Of a stretch of DNA of 64,000 bases, positions 17,979-26,928 are shown piece after piece (within the stretch, counting starts at the first letter, position 1; every line of letters starts with the position of its first letter). The stretch comes from Bradyrhizobium sp. Ce-3. Lineage in GTDB: Bacteria; Pseudomonadota; Alphaproteobacteria; Rhizobiales; Xanthobacteraceae. A program made the translations under genes and the position numbers. A model generated the notes under the pieces. It made no database searches. It saw only the letters and a list, made by a program, of their open reading frames with translations, and had not been told where the DNA came from. The stretch is taken from contig NZ_BQUV01000006.1 of assembly GCF_022835695.1 (NCBI RefSeq), positions 248,001-312,000 of the forward strand, given 5' to 3'.

Positions 17979-18538
17979 GCGCAGCATCCCGATCGCTGAC
18001 CGCCGTCAGCACCTCGCCATTGGTCGCGACCGCGAGCTATCTCGGCCTGTTCGTGCTGTTGCTGTTCGTCGTCATCTCGTCGCTCTCCGACATCATCGGC
18101 CTGCACAGCGACGTTGCGGCGTCGGCCGGCATGCTGGAACAGCTGGAGGGACGATCGAAGGCGAACACCGCGCCCGGTCAGCCTGCGATGCCGACCGGCT
18201 CGGCCTATCTCGAGGGCGCGACCGTCACGGTTGCCGGCGCCACCCTGCTGCAACGCGTATCTGGCGCGGTGATCAAGGCCGGCGGCAATGTGCTGTCGAC
18301 GCAGCTCGACGTTCCCACCGCGCCGGCCAAGGCCGGCTTCATCAGCATGGTTGCGAGCAGCGAGATCGAGCAGGCGCAATTGCAGCAGGTGCTCTACGAT
18401 CTGGAGGCGGGCATGCCGTTCCTGTTCATCGACCAGCTGGTCGTGCAGCCCGTCGCCGACGAGGCCGCCAAGGGCGCCGATCCCGGCAAGCTGCGCGTGC
18501 TGCTGGGCGTCTCCGGACAATGGCGAGGAGCCAAATGA
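17975..18538 (+). CDS. gspM: type II secretion protein GspM
   Basis: A 187-residue bitopic protein. A short cytoplasmic tail is followed by a membrane helix (LGLFVLLLFVVISSLSDIIG) and a periplasmic ferredoxin-like domain with the GspM-type strand GMPFLFIDQLVVQP. It overlaps gspL by 4 bases (ATGA). The family stabilises GspL and helps localise the machine. Confidence 0.87.
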   Translation: MSAASRSLTAVSTSPLVATASYLGLFVLLLFVVISSLSDIIGLHSDVAASAGMLEQLEGRSKANTAPGQPAMPTGSAYLEGATVTVAGATLLQRVSGAVIKAGGNVLSTQLDVPTAPAKAGFISMVASSEIEQAQLQQVLYDLEAGMPFLFIDQLVVQPVADEAAKGADPGKLRVLLGVSGQWRGAK

Positions 18539-19176
18539 TGCGACGCTTCGCAGCGACCATCGTGCTGTTGGCGGTGTCGGCCTATTCGGCGCCGGCCGCC
18601 GTGCCTGATCCATCCGGCGATGCGCTGGACGCCGGGATGCTCGACGATACCCGCCTGGGCGGGCCGGTGCTGAGTTCACCGCCGCCGTCCGAGCCGGTGA
18701 CGTCGGTCCGGGTGGCGCCTGCGCCGGCACCGACGCCGCGGCCGCTCAGCGCCAATCCATTGTGGGGCATTCCGCTCAAAACGCTGTCGAACACGCGCGA
18801 CCGCCCGGTGTTCTCGCCGTCGCGGCGACCTCCGCCCGCGGTCGTCGCGGAACCCGAGGTCAGCAAGCCGCCGCCGCCGCGCAAGGTCGCGACCGAACCG
18901 CCGTCGCTGTCGCTGGTCGGCACGATCGCGGGCGACGATGAAAGCTTCGGGATCTTTCTCGATCAGACGAACAAGACCGCGTTGCGGCTGAAGATCGGCG
19001 ACGAGTTCCAGGGCTGGAAGCTTCGATCGATCAGCGGACGCGAAGTCACGATGCAGAAGGACGAGCAGGCGGCCGTGCTGACATTGCCCCAGCCCGGCAG
19101 CGAAGAGAGCGGCGATGCCCGTCTCGTCCCGATCAGCACGGAGAGGAAGCCGCTGGCCGCGCGGCGCCAGATGTGA
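18535..19176 (+). CDS. GspN/GspC-like type II secretion protein with HR domain
   Basis: A 213-residue protein. A hydrophobic signal or anchor (FAATIVLLAVSAYSAPAA) precedes a Pro-rich linker and then a single homology-region-like domain: NPLWGIPLKTLSNTRDRPVFSP, LSLVGTIAGDDESFGIFLDQ and RLKIGDEFQGWKLRSI. This pattern is shared by the HR domain of GspC and by XpsN-type GspN proteins, which contact the N0 domain of GspD. No PDZ domain is present. In this operon, which has no separate gspC, it is the likely link between platform and secretin. ATG at 18535 overlaps gspM; an adjacent ATG at 18538 is equally possible. Confidence 0.82.
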   Translation: MMRRFAATIVLLAVSAYSAPAAVPDPSGDALDAGMLDDTRLGGPVLSSPPPSEPVTSVRVAPAPAPTPRPLSANPLWGIPLKTLSNTRDRPVFSPSRRPPPAVVAEPEVSKPPPPRKVATEPPSLSLVGTIAGDDESFGIFLDQTNKTALRLKIGDEFQGWKLRSISGREVTMQKDEQAAVLTLPQPGSEESGDARLVPISTERKPLAARRQM

Positions 19177-19182
19177 CGTGAA

Positions 19183-19674
19183 CTAGTTTAGTCCGAGCCA
19201 GTTCTGCAGGACTGGCGTCAGGAGCAGCCCGAGCGCGAGAAACGGGCCGAACGGGATCGCGGTCTGGCGCTTCATCTCGCGTCCCGCGAGGTGCAGGCCG
19301 CCGGCGACACCAAGTGCCGCGACTGCCGCGATCAGCAGCAGGGTCGGAATCGACAGCGCGCCGACCCAGATCGTCGCCGCGGCAAGAAACTTGACGTCGC
19401 CCAGTCCCAGCCCGTCCGCATGCCGCACGGCGAAGTAAAGCCGCTGCAAGAGAAAGAACACGGTGCCGACGAGGGCGGCGCTCGCCATTGCGCTGAAGGC
19501 GGCCGTCGTGCCTTCCGTGATGACGACGTTGGCAAGTCCGAGCGCTGCGATCGCAAGGTTCAGCCAGTTTGGAATGATGCCGTGGCGCAGATCGATCAGC
19601 GCGACAGCGCAGCAGAGCATGCAGAGCGCGCCGTAGGATCCAATGAAATAAAGAGTTTCGCGATCGATCTGCAT
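19183..19674 (-). CDS. prepilin peptidase, A24 family (short form)
   Basis: A 163-residue multi-helix membrane aspartic protease. The two catalytic aspartates are in LIDLRHGIIPN (Asp28) and GLGDVKF (Asp93). It lacks the N-terminal methyltransferase and zinc-finger part of full PilD/GspO, so it should cleave prepilin leaders without methylating them, as in CpaA-type enzymes. The ATG matching MQIDRETL is preferred; a longer frame to 19719 is less likely. It converges with the gspE-N operon, whose five pseudopilins are its probable substrates. Confidence 0.88.
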   Translation of the reverse strand: MQIDRETLYFIGSYGALCMLCCAVALIDLRHGIIPNWLNLAIAALGLANVVITEGTTAAFSAMASAALVGTVFFLLQRLYFAVRHADGLGLGDVKFLAAATIWVGALSIPTLLLIAAVAALGVAGGLHLAGREMKRQTAIPFGPFLALGLLLTPVLQNWLGLN

Positions 19675-19920
19675 GGTGACGGGACAAGTGTGACGTGTGC
19701 GGGCACTGTGTTGCAACAACTCGCGCGCGTTGAACAGTGGATTTTCAAGCGATCAGGAGACACGGCGAAGGGCTTTGCAGAATTGTGATCGTCGACGACG
19801 ATCGCACAGTAGAAAAGATGCGACAAAAAGTCTGCGCTGTCACAAATCCGCATAGGATACCGACAATAGTTTGCTCCGCTACATGCCGCGAGCCCTTCGC
19901 GGCAGACGAGTGGGTTGACT

Positions 19921-20706
19921 ATGCACAAGATGCGAGTGGCGGCGTGCCTGGCTTTGCTGGCAGCGTCGGCAGGCGTGCGTGCCGCGAACGCGGGCACTCT
20001 CGAGGACGGCGCCGAGCGCTATCGGCCGCATTTGATCGAGGGCGTTGCCAGTGCGCTGGCGGGCGCGCGTGCATTGCGCGATCGCGCGGCTGCCGCGGAC
20101 TTGCCCGGTGCAAAGAAGGCCTGGCTGTCGGCGCGCGCCGGCTGGGAGCGCTCGGAAGTGTTCACCGCAGGCTTCGTGCCCGAGCTCGATGCGCAGATCG
20201 ACGCCTGGCCCAACGCGGACAGCGGGTTCCACGCCATCGAGGCGAAGCTGTTCGGAGCCGGCAGCACCGACGTTGCGAGCGACGCGACCGGCCTTGTCGA
20301 TCACCTCAACGATCTCCACGGCAAGCTCAAGGATATCAAGCTGACGCCGCAGGGCCTGCTGGATGGCACCGTGCGGCTCGCCTACGAAGTCGGGGAGAGC
20401 AAGGCCGATGGCGGCGAGTCGCGGATCAGCGGCACCTCGCTGGACGACATGCGCAACAACATCGCCGGCATCGACTTTGCCTACCACACGATCTTCTCCG
20501 CCGCGCTCAACACGGTCGACGGCAAGCTCGACGAGATGGTGACGAACCGGATCGAGCAGCTCGAGGCGATCGTCGCCACGCCCGATCTGCCGCATGTCAA
20601 TATTGCCGATCTGCGCCAGACCAGCGAGGAACTCGTGGTTGCGTTGCAGAGCGCTTCGGCGAAGCTCGGGCTGCAACGCCCGACGCTGGAGGCCCAGGCG
20701 CGATGA
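19921..20706 (+). CDS. imelysin-family (peptidase M75-like) exported protein
   Basis: A 261-residue exported protein with a signal peptide (VAACLALLAASAGVRAANAG). The body is helical, with the imelysin motif GFHAIEAKLF (GxHxxE), W-rich KKAWLSARAGWERSEVF before it, and the repeated half later (MRNNIAGIDFAYHTIF). Members such as EfeO and IrpA act in the periplasm in iron uptake or sensing. It overlaps the next, di-haem gene by 4 bases (ATGA), so the two are made together. A possible control motif CTGTCACAAAT is at 19837. Whether it binds metal or cleaves peptide is not settled for the family. Confidence 0.86.
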   Translation: MHKMRVAACLALLAASAGVRAANAGTLEDGAERYRPHLIEGVASALAGARALRDRAAAADLPGAKKAWLSARAGWERSEVFTAGFVPELDAQIDAWPNADSGFHAIEAKLFGAGSTDVASDATGLVDHLNDLHGKLKDIKLTPQGLLDGTVRLAYEVGESKADGGESRISGTSLDDMRNNIAGIDFAYHTIFSAALNTVDGKLDEMVTNRIEQLEAIVATPDLPHVNIADLRQTSEELVVALQSASAKLGLQRPTLEAQAR

Positions 20707-22079
20707 GATTGCTTCACCTGCGTCTGGCTGCGCTGCTCTCCGGCGTCTTCGTCCTTGCATTGCTCGGGCGCGCGGTGGCGTTTCCGGTCGACGGTGACAA
20801 GACGGTGCTTCCGGTTGCGACCGAGCTGAACGAGGATGCGCTCGACAAGCCGCGCGAGGTGTTCCAGTCGGGGCGGACCGGCGCCAAGTCGTATCTGGTG
20901 AATCTCGGCGATCTTGCCTTCAACTCGCCGGGGCTGCTCGGCGAGGTGGCGCGGCAGGCCGGCGTGAGCTGCGGCACCTGCCACGTCAATGGCGCGAACA
21001 ACGCCAAGTTCTTCATGCCGAAGATGTCGAGCAAGCCCGGCACGTTCGACACCACCGGCCCGCTGTTCAATCCGAAGGCCAACAATCTGGCGTTCGATCC
21101 GGTGCGGATTCCGAGCCTCCGCGGCGCCCGCTATCTTGCGCCCTATGGCGCCGACGGCCGCTTCGCCTCGTTGCGCGATTTCGTCCACAACGTCATCACC
21201 AGCGAGTTCGCAGGTCCCGAGCCGTCGCCGGCGACGCTCGACGCGATCGTGGCCTATCTTCACGACATCGATTTCCTGCCCAATCCGAGCCTCGGCCCCG
21301 CCGGGCGGCTGGCCGGCAAGATCACCGACGCGGAGCGCCGCGGCGAGGCGCTGTTCGCAAAGCCGTTCCCGCACGATCCCGCGCTGAGCTGCGCGGGCTG
21401 CCACGTTCCATCGTCCGGCTTCGTCGATCACCAGCAGCACGATGTCGGTTCGGGCGGCCTGTTCAAGACGCCGACCCTGCGCAATGCCGATTTCAACGCG
21501 CCGTACTTTCACGATGGCCGCTTCGACAATTACGACCAGGTGGTCGACTATTTCGACCGGACCTTTCAGCTCGATCTCTCGGCACAGGACAAGGGCGACC
21601 TCGTCGCCTATCTCACGGCGGTCGGCGATGGCGTGCAGCCCTATGAGCGCGACGGGGCCGGTGCGACGCTGAAGGAGATCAACGACTTCTCGACGGTGCT
21701 GGCGACCGCGATTCCTGCCGGCGACAAGGACATTGTCGCGCTTGCGGTCGATACGATCGGCCGCGAGCTGCGTGAACTGACCGAGCAATATCCCGACCGC
21801 AAGAACACCAGCGTATCGGGCGGCGAACAGCAGCGCGTGCTTGCGCGCAACGGTCTCAAGGAGCTGGTGCTGACGCTGCGGCGAATCGAGATGGCGGTTG
21901 CGGCGGGGCGCAACGCGGATGCTGCAGCCGAGTTCAGGAATTATCGCAATCTGATGGCGGCTGCTGTTCCCGCGCTACTGGCCAGCGCCGAGCCGTGGTC
22001 GCTGTTCAATCAAGGCGTGCATGACCAGCATTACGCGGCGCTTCGTCAGGTGATGCGTTCCAGGCACGTTTCGCATTGA
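20703..22079 (+). CDS. MauG-like di-haem cytochrome c peroxidase (copy 1)
   Basis: A 458-residue exported protein. The signal peptide (LLSGVFVLALLGRAVAF) is followed by two class I haem sites, CGTCH at residues 90-94 and CAGCH at 230-234, and the family stretch FKTPTLRNADFNAPYFHDGRF. This is the layout of bacterial di-haem peroxidases and MauG. Such proteins act in the periplasm, reducing peroxide or oxidising a partner protein. A C-terminal helical extension (about residues 330-458) is shared with the second copy at 25193-26623. It is translationally coupled to the imelysin gene and precedes a phosphoesterase gene by about 240 bases. Confidence 0.9.
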   Translation: MRLLHLRLAALLSGVFVLALLGRAVAFPVDGDKTVLPVATELNEDALDKPREVFQSGRTGAKSYLVNLGDLAFNSPGLLGEVARQAGVSCGTCHVNGANNAKFFMPKMSSKPGTFDTTGPLFNPKANNLAFDPVRIPSLRGARYLAPYGADGRFASLRDFVHNVITSEFAGPEPSPATLDAIVAYLHDIDFLPNPSLGPAGRLAGKITDAERRGEALFAKPFPHDPALSCAGCHVPSSGFVDHQQHDVGSGGLFKTPTLRNADFNAPYFHDGRFDNYDQVVDYFDRTFQLDLSAQDKGDLVAYLTAVGDGVQPYERDGAGATLKEINDFSTVLATAIPAGDKDIVALAVDTIGRELRELTEQYPDRKNTSVSGGEQQRVLARNGLKELVLTLRRIEMAVAAGRNADAAAEFRNYRNLMAAAVPALLASAEPWSLFNQGVHDQHYAALRQVMRSRHVSH

Positions 22080-22316
22080 TCGAGCCGTATCACGGTGCAT
22101 TTGCGATCCGCATCGTTGCGCGGATGCTCAATCAATTTTCTATTGTCCGTTGAAAACTAGATTCGTGGAGATGCAGCGTGCTGCAGCAGATGTCTCCATG
22201 GAAAATCTTTGAACGTTTCGAAATTTCTCGCGCGCTTTCACGTAAGCGAAAACCATGCGTCATACTGTCGCACTAAGCAGGGAGTGTTGCTAACCGCAAA
22301 CACCCTGAGGTCGACA

Positions 22317-24374
22317 ATGAGTTTGAATTACAAAAAGCACTGGCGAACCAGCACCGCGCTCTGCATCGCGTCAACGGTGCTCGTCGCAACAGCCGCATAT
22401 GCCGCTCACTATCCGGGCGGTCGCAGCGATTGGGACAAGCGTTCCCATCACAATCACCAGGCGCACGAAGAGGGCGATCGTGCGAAGCATGAGAACCATG
22501 GTCATCATGGCGACGGCGATCACGGCGTGAAGACGGCTTCGCCGATCAAGCACGTCATCATCCTGATCGGCGAGAACCGCGGTCTCGATCACACCTTCGG
22601 CATCTACAAGCCGAAGGGCAAGGGGCAGACCATCTCCAACCTGTTGTCGAAGGGCATCGTCAACGAGGATGGAACGCCGGGACCGAACTTCGCGCAGGCT
22701 CAGCAGTACTCGGTCGCGGGCCAGACGTCGTTCTATATCGGCGCGCCGGTGATCTCGAAGTCGCCCTACAACGCGACCAATTTGATGCCGCAGCCGAACA
22801 CCAACGGCACGCCGACCGCGCAGAGCGACACTTCGCCTCCGTTCAAGACGATCACTGAGGCCAGCGTCGAGAAGGACATGGATCCGGCCGATCTCGACAT
22901 CCTCACCACCGGCTTCAGCGGCCTGCCGACCGGTGTGCTGGATACCCGCATTCCCGGCGCCGGCGGTCTCAACGGACCGTTCCAGTTGCAGGGTGAGCAG
23001 ATCAGCGACGACGACTACACCGGCGACTCGACCCATCGCTTCTATCAGGATTGGCAGCAGGAAGATTGCAGCGCCGCCAACGCCTCCAAGAAGAACAACT
23101 CGGGCTGCCTGAACGACCTGTTCCCGTTCGTGATGGCGACCTATTCGGCGTCGAACAAGAGCATGGCCAACTCGATGGGCTTCTACAACGCCCAGCAGGG
23201 TCAGGCTCCGGTCCTGAAGATGCTCGCGGATCGTTTCACGCTGAGCGACAACTTCCACCAGTCGTTCCACGGCGGCACCGGCGCGAACCACTTCATGCTC
23301 GGCACCGGCGACGCGGCGTTCTGGAGCGACGGCAAGGGCAATCCGGTGACCCCGCCGGCCAGCGTGATCGCCAATCCGAATCCGGCCGCGGGCTCGGTCA
23401 ACCGCTACACTGTCGACGGCAATTGGAGCAATTGCTCCGACGTGTTCCAGCCCGGCGTGAAGCCGATCGTCACCTACCTCAACAATCTGCCGTACGCGGC
23501 CGAGCCGAACTGCAAGCCCAACCACTACTACATGCTCAACAACGTCAACCCGGGCTATCTGCCCAACGGTGCGCTGTCGGGCGGTAGCAACGTTCCGCCG
23601 TCGTCGGTCCGCACGATCGGTGATGCGCTGATGGAGAAGAACATCTCCTGGGCGTACTATGGTGGTGCGTTCAACGACGCCGTGGCGCTGTCGAACGCCG
23701 CGGTTGCCGCCAATCCGTCGAACCCCAACCTCAGCGCCGCTGCGGTCGCCGATCCGGCGCACGCACTCGGTGTTGCCTACTGCCAGATCTGCAATCCGTT
23801 CCAGTATGCGACCTCGATCATGGCCAACGCGGCCGTGCGTCAGGCTCACATGAAGGACACCGCCGATCTGATCACGGCGATCCAGGGCAACACGCTGCCC
23901 GCGGTGTCGTTCGGCAAGCCGGACGGGCTGCTCGACGGTCATCCGCAGAGCTCGAAGGTCGATCTGTTCGAAGCCTATGTCCTGAACGTGCTCAACGCGC
24001 TGGACAACAATCCGGAGCTGAAGGCTGAAACTGCTGTCTTCATCACCTGGGATGAGGCCGGTGGCTATTGGGACTCCGGCTATCAGCAGTCCATCGACTT
24101 CTTCGGCGACGGACCGCGGATTCCGACCCTGATCCTCTCGCCCTATTCGACGGGCGGCAAGGTCAACCACAACTACGCCGACCACGTTTCGCTGCTGAAG
24201 TTCATCGAACGCAACTGGGCCCTCCAGCCGTTGACGAACCGCAGCCGCGACAACCTGCCGAACCCGAGCTACTCGAAGAACAACGAGTATGTGCCGACCA
24301 ACAGCCCGGCGCTGTCTGACTTGTTCGACGCGTTCGACTTCAGCAAGCCGGTCACGCTGTCCTACACCGAGTGA
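22317..24374 (+). CDS. exported phosphoesterase family protein (copy 1)
   Basis: A 685-residue exported enzyme of the phospholipase C/acid phosphatase phosphoesterase family. It has a signal peptide (ALCIASTVLVATAAYAAHY), a His-rich segment (about residues 25-70), and the metal-site motif HVIILIGENRGLDHTFG near residue 85. Later motifs include FHGGTGANHFMLG and VFITWDEAGGYWDSG, the usual second metal cluster. The likely reaction is hydrolysis of phosphate esters outside the cell. ATG at 22317 has CTGAGG upstream; an open frame extends to 22209 but without a signal peptide at its start. It is a candidate substrate of the nearby type II system. Confidence 0.87.
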   Translation: MSLNYKKHWRTSTALCIASTVLVATAAYAAHYPGGRSDWDKRSHHNHQAHEEGDRAKHENHGHHGDGDHGVKTASPIKHVIILIGENRGLDHTFGIYKPKGKGQTISNLLSKGIVNEDGTPGPNFAQAQQYSVAGQTSFYIGAPVISKSPYNATNLMPQPNTNGTPTAQSDTSPPFKTITEASVEKDMDPADLDILTTGFSGLPTGVLDTRIPGAGGLNGPFQLQGEQISDDDYTGDSTHRFYQDWQQEDCSAANASKKNNSGCLNDLFPFVMATYSASNKSMANSMGFYNAQQGQAPVLKMLADRFTLSDNFHQSFHGGTGANHFMLGTGDAAFWSDGKGNPVTPPASVIANPNPAAGSVNRYTVDGNWSNCSDVFQPGVKPIVTYLNNLPYAAEPNCKPNHYYMLNNVNPGYLPNGALSGGSNVPPSSVRTIGDALMEKNISWAYYGGAFNDAVALSNAAVAANPSNPNLSAAAVADPAHALGVAYCQICNPFQYATSIMANAAVRQAHMKDTADLITAIQGNTLPAVSFGKPDGLLDGHPQSSKVDLFEAYVLNVLNALDNNPELKAETAVFITWDEAGGYWDSGYQQSIDFFGDGPRIPTLILSPYSTGGKVNHNYADHVSLLKFIERNWALQPLTNRSRDNLPNPSYSKNNEYVPTNSPALSDLFDAFDFSKPVTLSYTE

Positions 24375-24417
24375 TCGAGCGCTCGTCCGGCACGAGATCT
24401 TGATCTGAACCAAGGCT

Positions 24418-24460
24418 GGCGCCGATCGAACCGATGGTTCGGTCGGCGCCGTCATATTTT
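24418..24460 (+). terminator. Rho-independent terminator after phosphoesterase copy 1
   Basis: GGCGCCGATCGAACC and GGTTCGGTCGGCGCC form a 15-pair stem with one G-T pair and a GAT loop, followed by a T-rich run (ATATTTTG). It lies 44 bases after the phosphoesterase stop and just before the next gene. Confidence 0.85.
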
Positions 24461-24493
24461 GCCTGCCTCCGCCTGTTTGACTGGAACCATGCA

Positions 24494-25180
24494 ATGAAGC
24501 GCAACGCGAAGACGTGCTCAACAAGCCGGAACGCGGCAGCCCGCCTGCTTGCCGTTGCCGTCCTGGCCGCTGTTCCGATGTCGGCCGCGGCGCAGCAGTT
24601 TTCCGCCGACCTCGTCGCCCGAAAGGACGACACGTCGACCAAGCTGGGAACGCTGCGCGTCTCGCAGCAAAAGGCCCGGATCGAGACAACGGCGTTGCCG
24701 GATGGCTTCTTCCTGATCGATACGGGCAAGCCCGCGGCGGTGTTCGTCCGTCCCGGCGCCCGTGTTTTCATGGACGCACGGCAGTCCAGTCCGCTGACGT
24801 CGATGTTCGTCCCGGTCGATCCGGACGATCCCTGCCGGCAATGGCAGGCGATCGCGCAGCTGTCGGCGCCGGTCGATCCCGCGGCGTGGCATTGTCAGCG
24901 CGACGAAGCGGAAGCAAGTGCGGGTCCAAGCACGGACGCTTACCGAATCACGGCGTCGTCCGGTGCCGGCTTTGTCGGCTGGATCGACCGCGCGCGCAGG
25001 TTTCCGGTGCGGATCAGGACCGACGACGGCACGGTGATCGCCGCCGATCACATCCGCGACGAGCCGCAGCCGGCGCAAAGCTTCGAAATCCCTGCAGGTC
25101 TGCGCAAATTCGACCCGCAGGCGCTGATCCGCCGGATCCAGCAGAGCGACGTGTGGGTGGAGCCGCCCGCCTCGCAGTGA
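24494..25180 (+). CDS. exported hypothetical protein, 228 aa
   Basis: A 228-residue protein with a signal peptide (AARLLAVAVLAAVPMSAAAQ). After it comes a beta-rich domain (FSADLVARKDDTSTKLGTLRVSQQKARIE... FFLIDTGKPAAVFVRPGARVFMD), then GFVGWIDRARRFPVRI and IRDEPQPAQSFEIPAGLRKFDP, reminiscent of LolA/DUF4412-type folds that bind hydrophobic groups. I do not recognise an exact family. It sits between the phosphoesterase terminator and the second di-haem gene, with which it converges at a 12-base gap. Confidence 0.75.
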   Translation: MKRNAKTCSTSRNAAARLLAVAVLAAVPMSAAAQQFSADLVARKDDTSTKLGTLRVSQQKARIETTALPDGFFLIDTGKPAAVFVRPGARVFMDARQSSPLTSMFVPVDPDDPCRQWQAIAQLSAPVDPAAWHCQRDEAEASAGPSTDAYRITASSGAGFVGWIDRARRFPVRIRTDDGTVIAADHIRDEPQPAQSFEIPAGLRKFDPQALIRRIQQSDVWVEPPASQ

Positions 25181-25192
25181 GCCGGCCCTGCG

Positions 25193-26623
25193 CTACTGCG
25201 ACTGCCGGCCTGTCATCGGCAGCAGCCGGCCGAGCGCCGTGTAGTGCGATTGATGCACGTTGCCGTTGAACAGCGACCACGGCTCGGCCTTCTTCAGGGC
25301 GACCGGAACGTCGAAACTCACCAGCTGGGCGAATTTGCGGTATTCCGTCGTCGCTTCGTCGATATGGCCGGCCGCGACCTCGAGGTCGATGCGGCGCAGG
25401 GTGACGACGAGGTCCTTCAGGATCGCGCGCGCCGCCAGCCGCTCGTCCTTGCCGCCGACCGAAACGTTCCTGATGTCGGGGATGTGCTCGGTCAGTTCAC
25501 GCAATTCGGCGCCGACGCCAGTGACGGCGAGGGACACCACCGCGGTATCGGCGGCCGGGATCGCGACCTCGAGCACGCTCGACAGCTCGAGCACTTCCTT
25601 CATCCGCAGCACGACGCCGTCCTTGTCGAACGGACGTTCGCCGTCGCCGACCGCGTTGAGATAGGCCACGAGATCCTGCGTGTCCTGGGTCGACAGGTCG
25701 AGGTCGAACAGACGATCGAAATGATCGACCACCTGTTCATAGCTGTCGTAGCGCCCGTCGTGGAAATACGGCGCATTGAAATTGGCGTTCAAGAGGGTGG
25801 GGGTCTTCACCAGCCCGCCGGTTCCGACGTCGTGACGCAGCTGGTCGTTGAAGGTGCCAGCCGGAACGTGACAGCCGGCGCAGCTCAATTCGGCCTGCTT
25901 CGGGAACGGCTTGAAGAACAGCGCCTCGCCGCGGCGTTCCTCGACGCTCGCCTGCGTGCCAAGCCTGCCGCCGGGCGCAATCTTCGGATTGGGGAGGAAA
26001 TCGATGTCGTTGATGTAGGCGACCAGGCCGTCGAGCACCTCGTCGCTCGGGCGCGGCCCGGAAAATTCATTGACGATCACATTATAGATGAAGTCGCGCA
26101 GCGACGTCATGCGCCCGTCATGACCGTAGGGGGCGAGGAAGCGGGCACCCCGCAGGCTCGGAATCCGGACCGGATCGAGGATGCTGTTGAACGTCTTGGC
26201 GTTGAAGGCAAGGCTGGTGGTGTCGAAGGTGCCGGGGCGGGACGATGCGCCCGGCACGAACAGTTTCGGGTTCGATGCGCCGTTGACGTGACAGGTGCCG
26301 CAGCTCATCTCGGCCTGCCGGGCCTTGCCGCCCAGGATCGACGGCGAGTTGAAGGCGAGATCGCCGAGATTGACCAGATAGGATTTGCGCCCGCCGGTCG
26401 CTTCGGAGTGAAACAGCTCGCGCGGCCGCGCCAGCGCCTCCTCGGAAAATTCGGTGCCGGCCGGCAGCACGCTCTGGTCGCCGCCGAGCGGGAACGCCGT
26501 TGCGCGCAGCGGCAGAAGCGCAACGACGAGCGCCAGCAACGCAAAGCATGCCGGTCGCGCGCCACGATCGGCCGATGCCGCACGACATATTCCGGAGCCG
26601 GACGTCAGGATATCCCAAGCCAT
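25193..26623 (-). CDS. MauG-like di-haem cytochrome c peroxidase (copy 2)
   Basis: A 476-residue paralogue of the protein at 20703-22079. It has a signal region ending near LRATAF, haem sites CGTCH and CAGCH, and closely matching stretches such as SYLVNLGDLAFNSP, IPSLRGAR and AEPWSLFN. The C-terminal helical part is also conserved. It is transcribed away from the second phosphoesterase, with which it shares a 304-base divergent region, repeating the pairing of di-haem protein and phosphoesterase seen for copy 1. Confidence 0.9.
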   Translation of the reverse strand: MAWDILTSGSGICRAASADRGARPACFALLALVVALLPLRATAFPLGGDQSVLPAGTEFSEEALARPRELFHSEATGGRKSYLVNLGDLAFNSPSILGGKARQAEMSCGTCHVNGASNPKLFVPGASSRPGTFDTTSLAFNAKTFNSILDPVRIPSLRGARFLAPYGHDGRMTSLRDFIYNVIVNEFSGPRPSDEVLDGLVAYINDIDFLPNPKIAPGGRLGTQASVEERRGEALFFKPFPKQAELSCAGCHVPAGTFNDQLRHDVGTGGLVKTPTLLNANFNAPYFHDGRYDSYEQVVDHFDRLFDLDLSTQDTQDLVAYLNAVGDGERPFDKDGVVLRMKEVLELSSVLEVAIPAADTAVVSLAVTGVGAELRELTEHIPDIRNVSVGGKDERLAARAILKDLVVTLRRIDLEVAAGHIDEATTEYRKFAQLVSFDVPVALKKAEPWSLFNGNVHQSHYTALGRLLPMTGRQSQ

Positions 26624-26928
26624 TGCGCCAAAACGCCCCCGTCACAAATGCATATGCGCTGCCGTGCGTCGGAAGATGTCACCGAGGTGACAGTTTCCTG
26701 TCGGCAGGATCAATGACCATCTGTTTGGATAGACGACTGTTGATTGCGGTTTGATGACGATCGATCAACGAACCGCAACCGATCTGTGTCCGACGGGGCG
26801 GAAATTATCTCCGTGCGAACATCTTTTCACGCGTTTGTGCGCGCGTCGAAAAACAGTCATCCCGGCGAAATGTGTTTTGCATAGCGTGTAGCTCCATTTC
26901 TATTTCTTTCTGAAATCAGGAGAGCACT
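26624..26928. other. divergent promoter region with inverted repeat
   Basis: This gap serves the second di-haem gene (minus) and second phosphoesterase (plus). It holds a perfect inverted repeat TGTCACC-GA-GGTGACA at 26677-26692 and a CCGTCACAAAT motif at 26639-26649, of which GTCACAAAT is shared with the region upstream of the imelysin gene. The phosphoesterase has a good ribosome site (CAGGAGAG) before its ATG. No small gene is visible. Confidence 0.5.
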
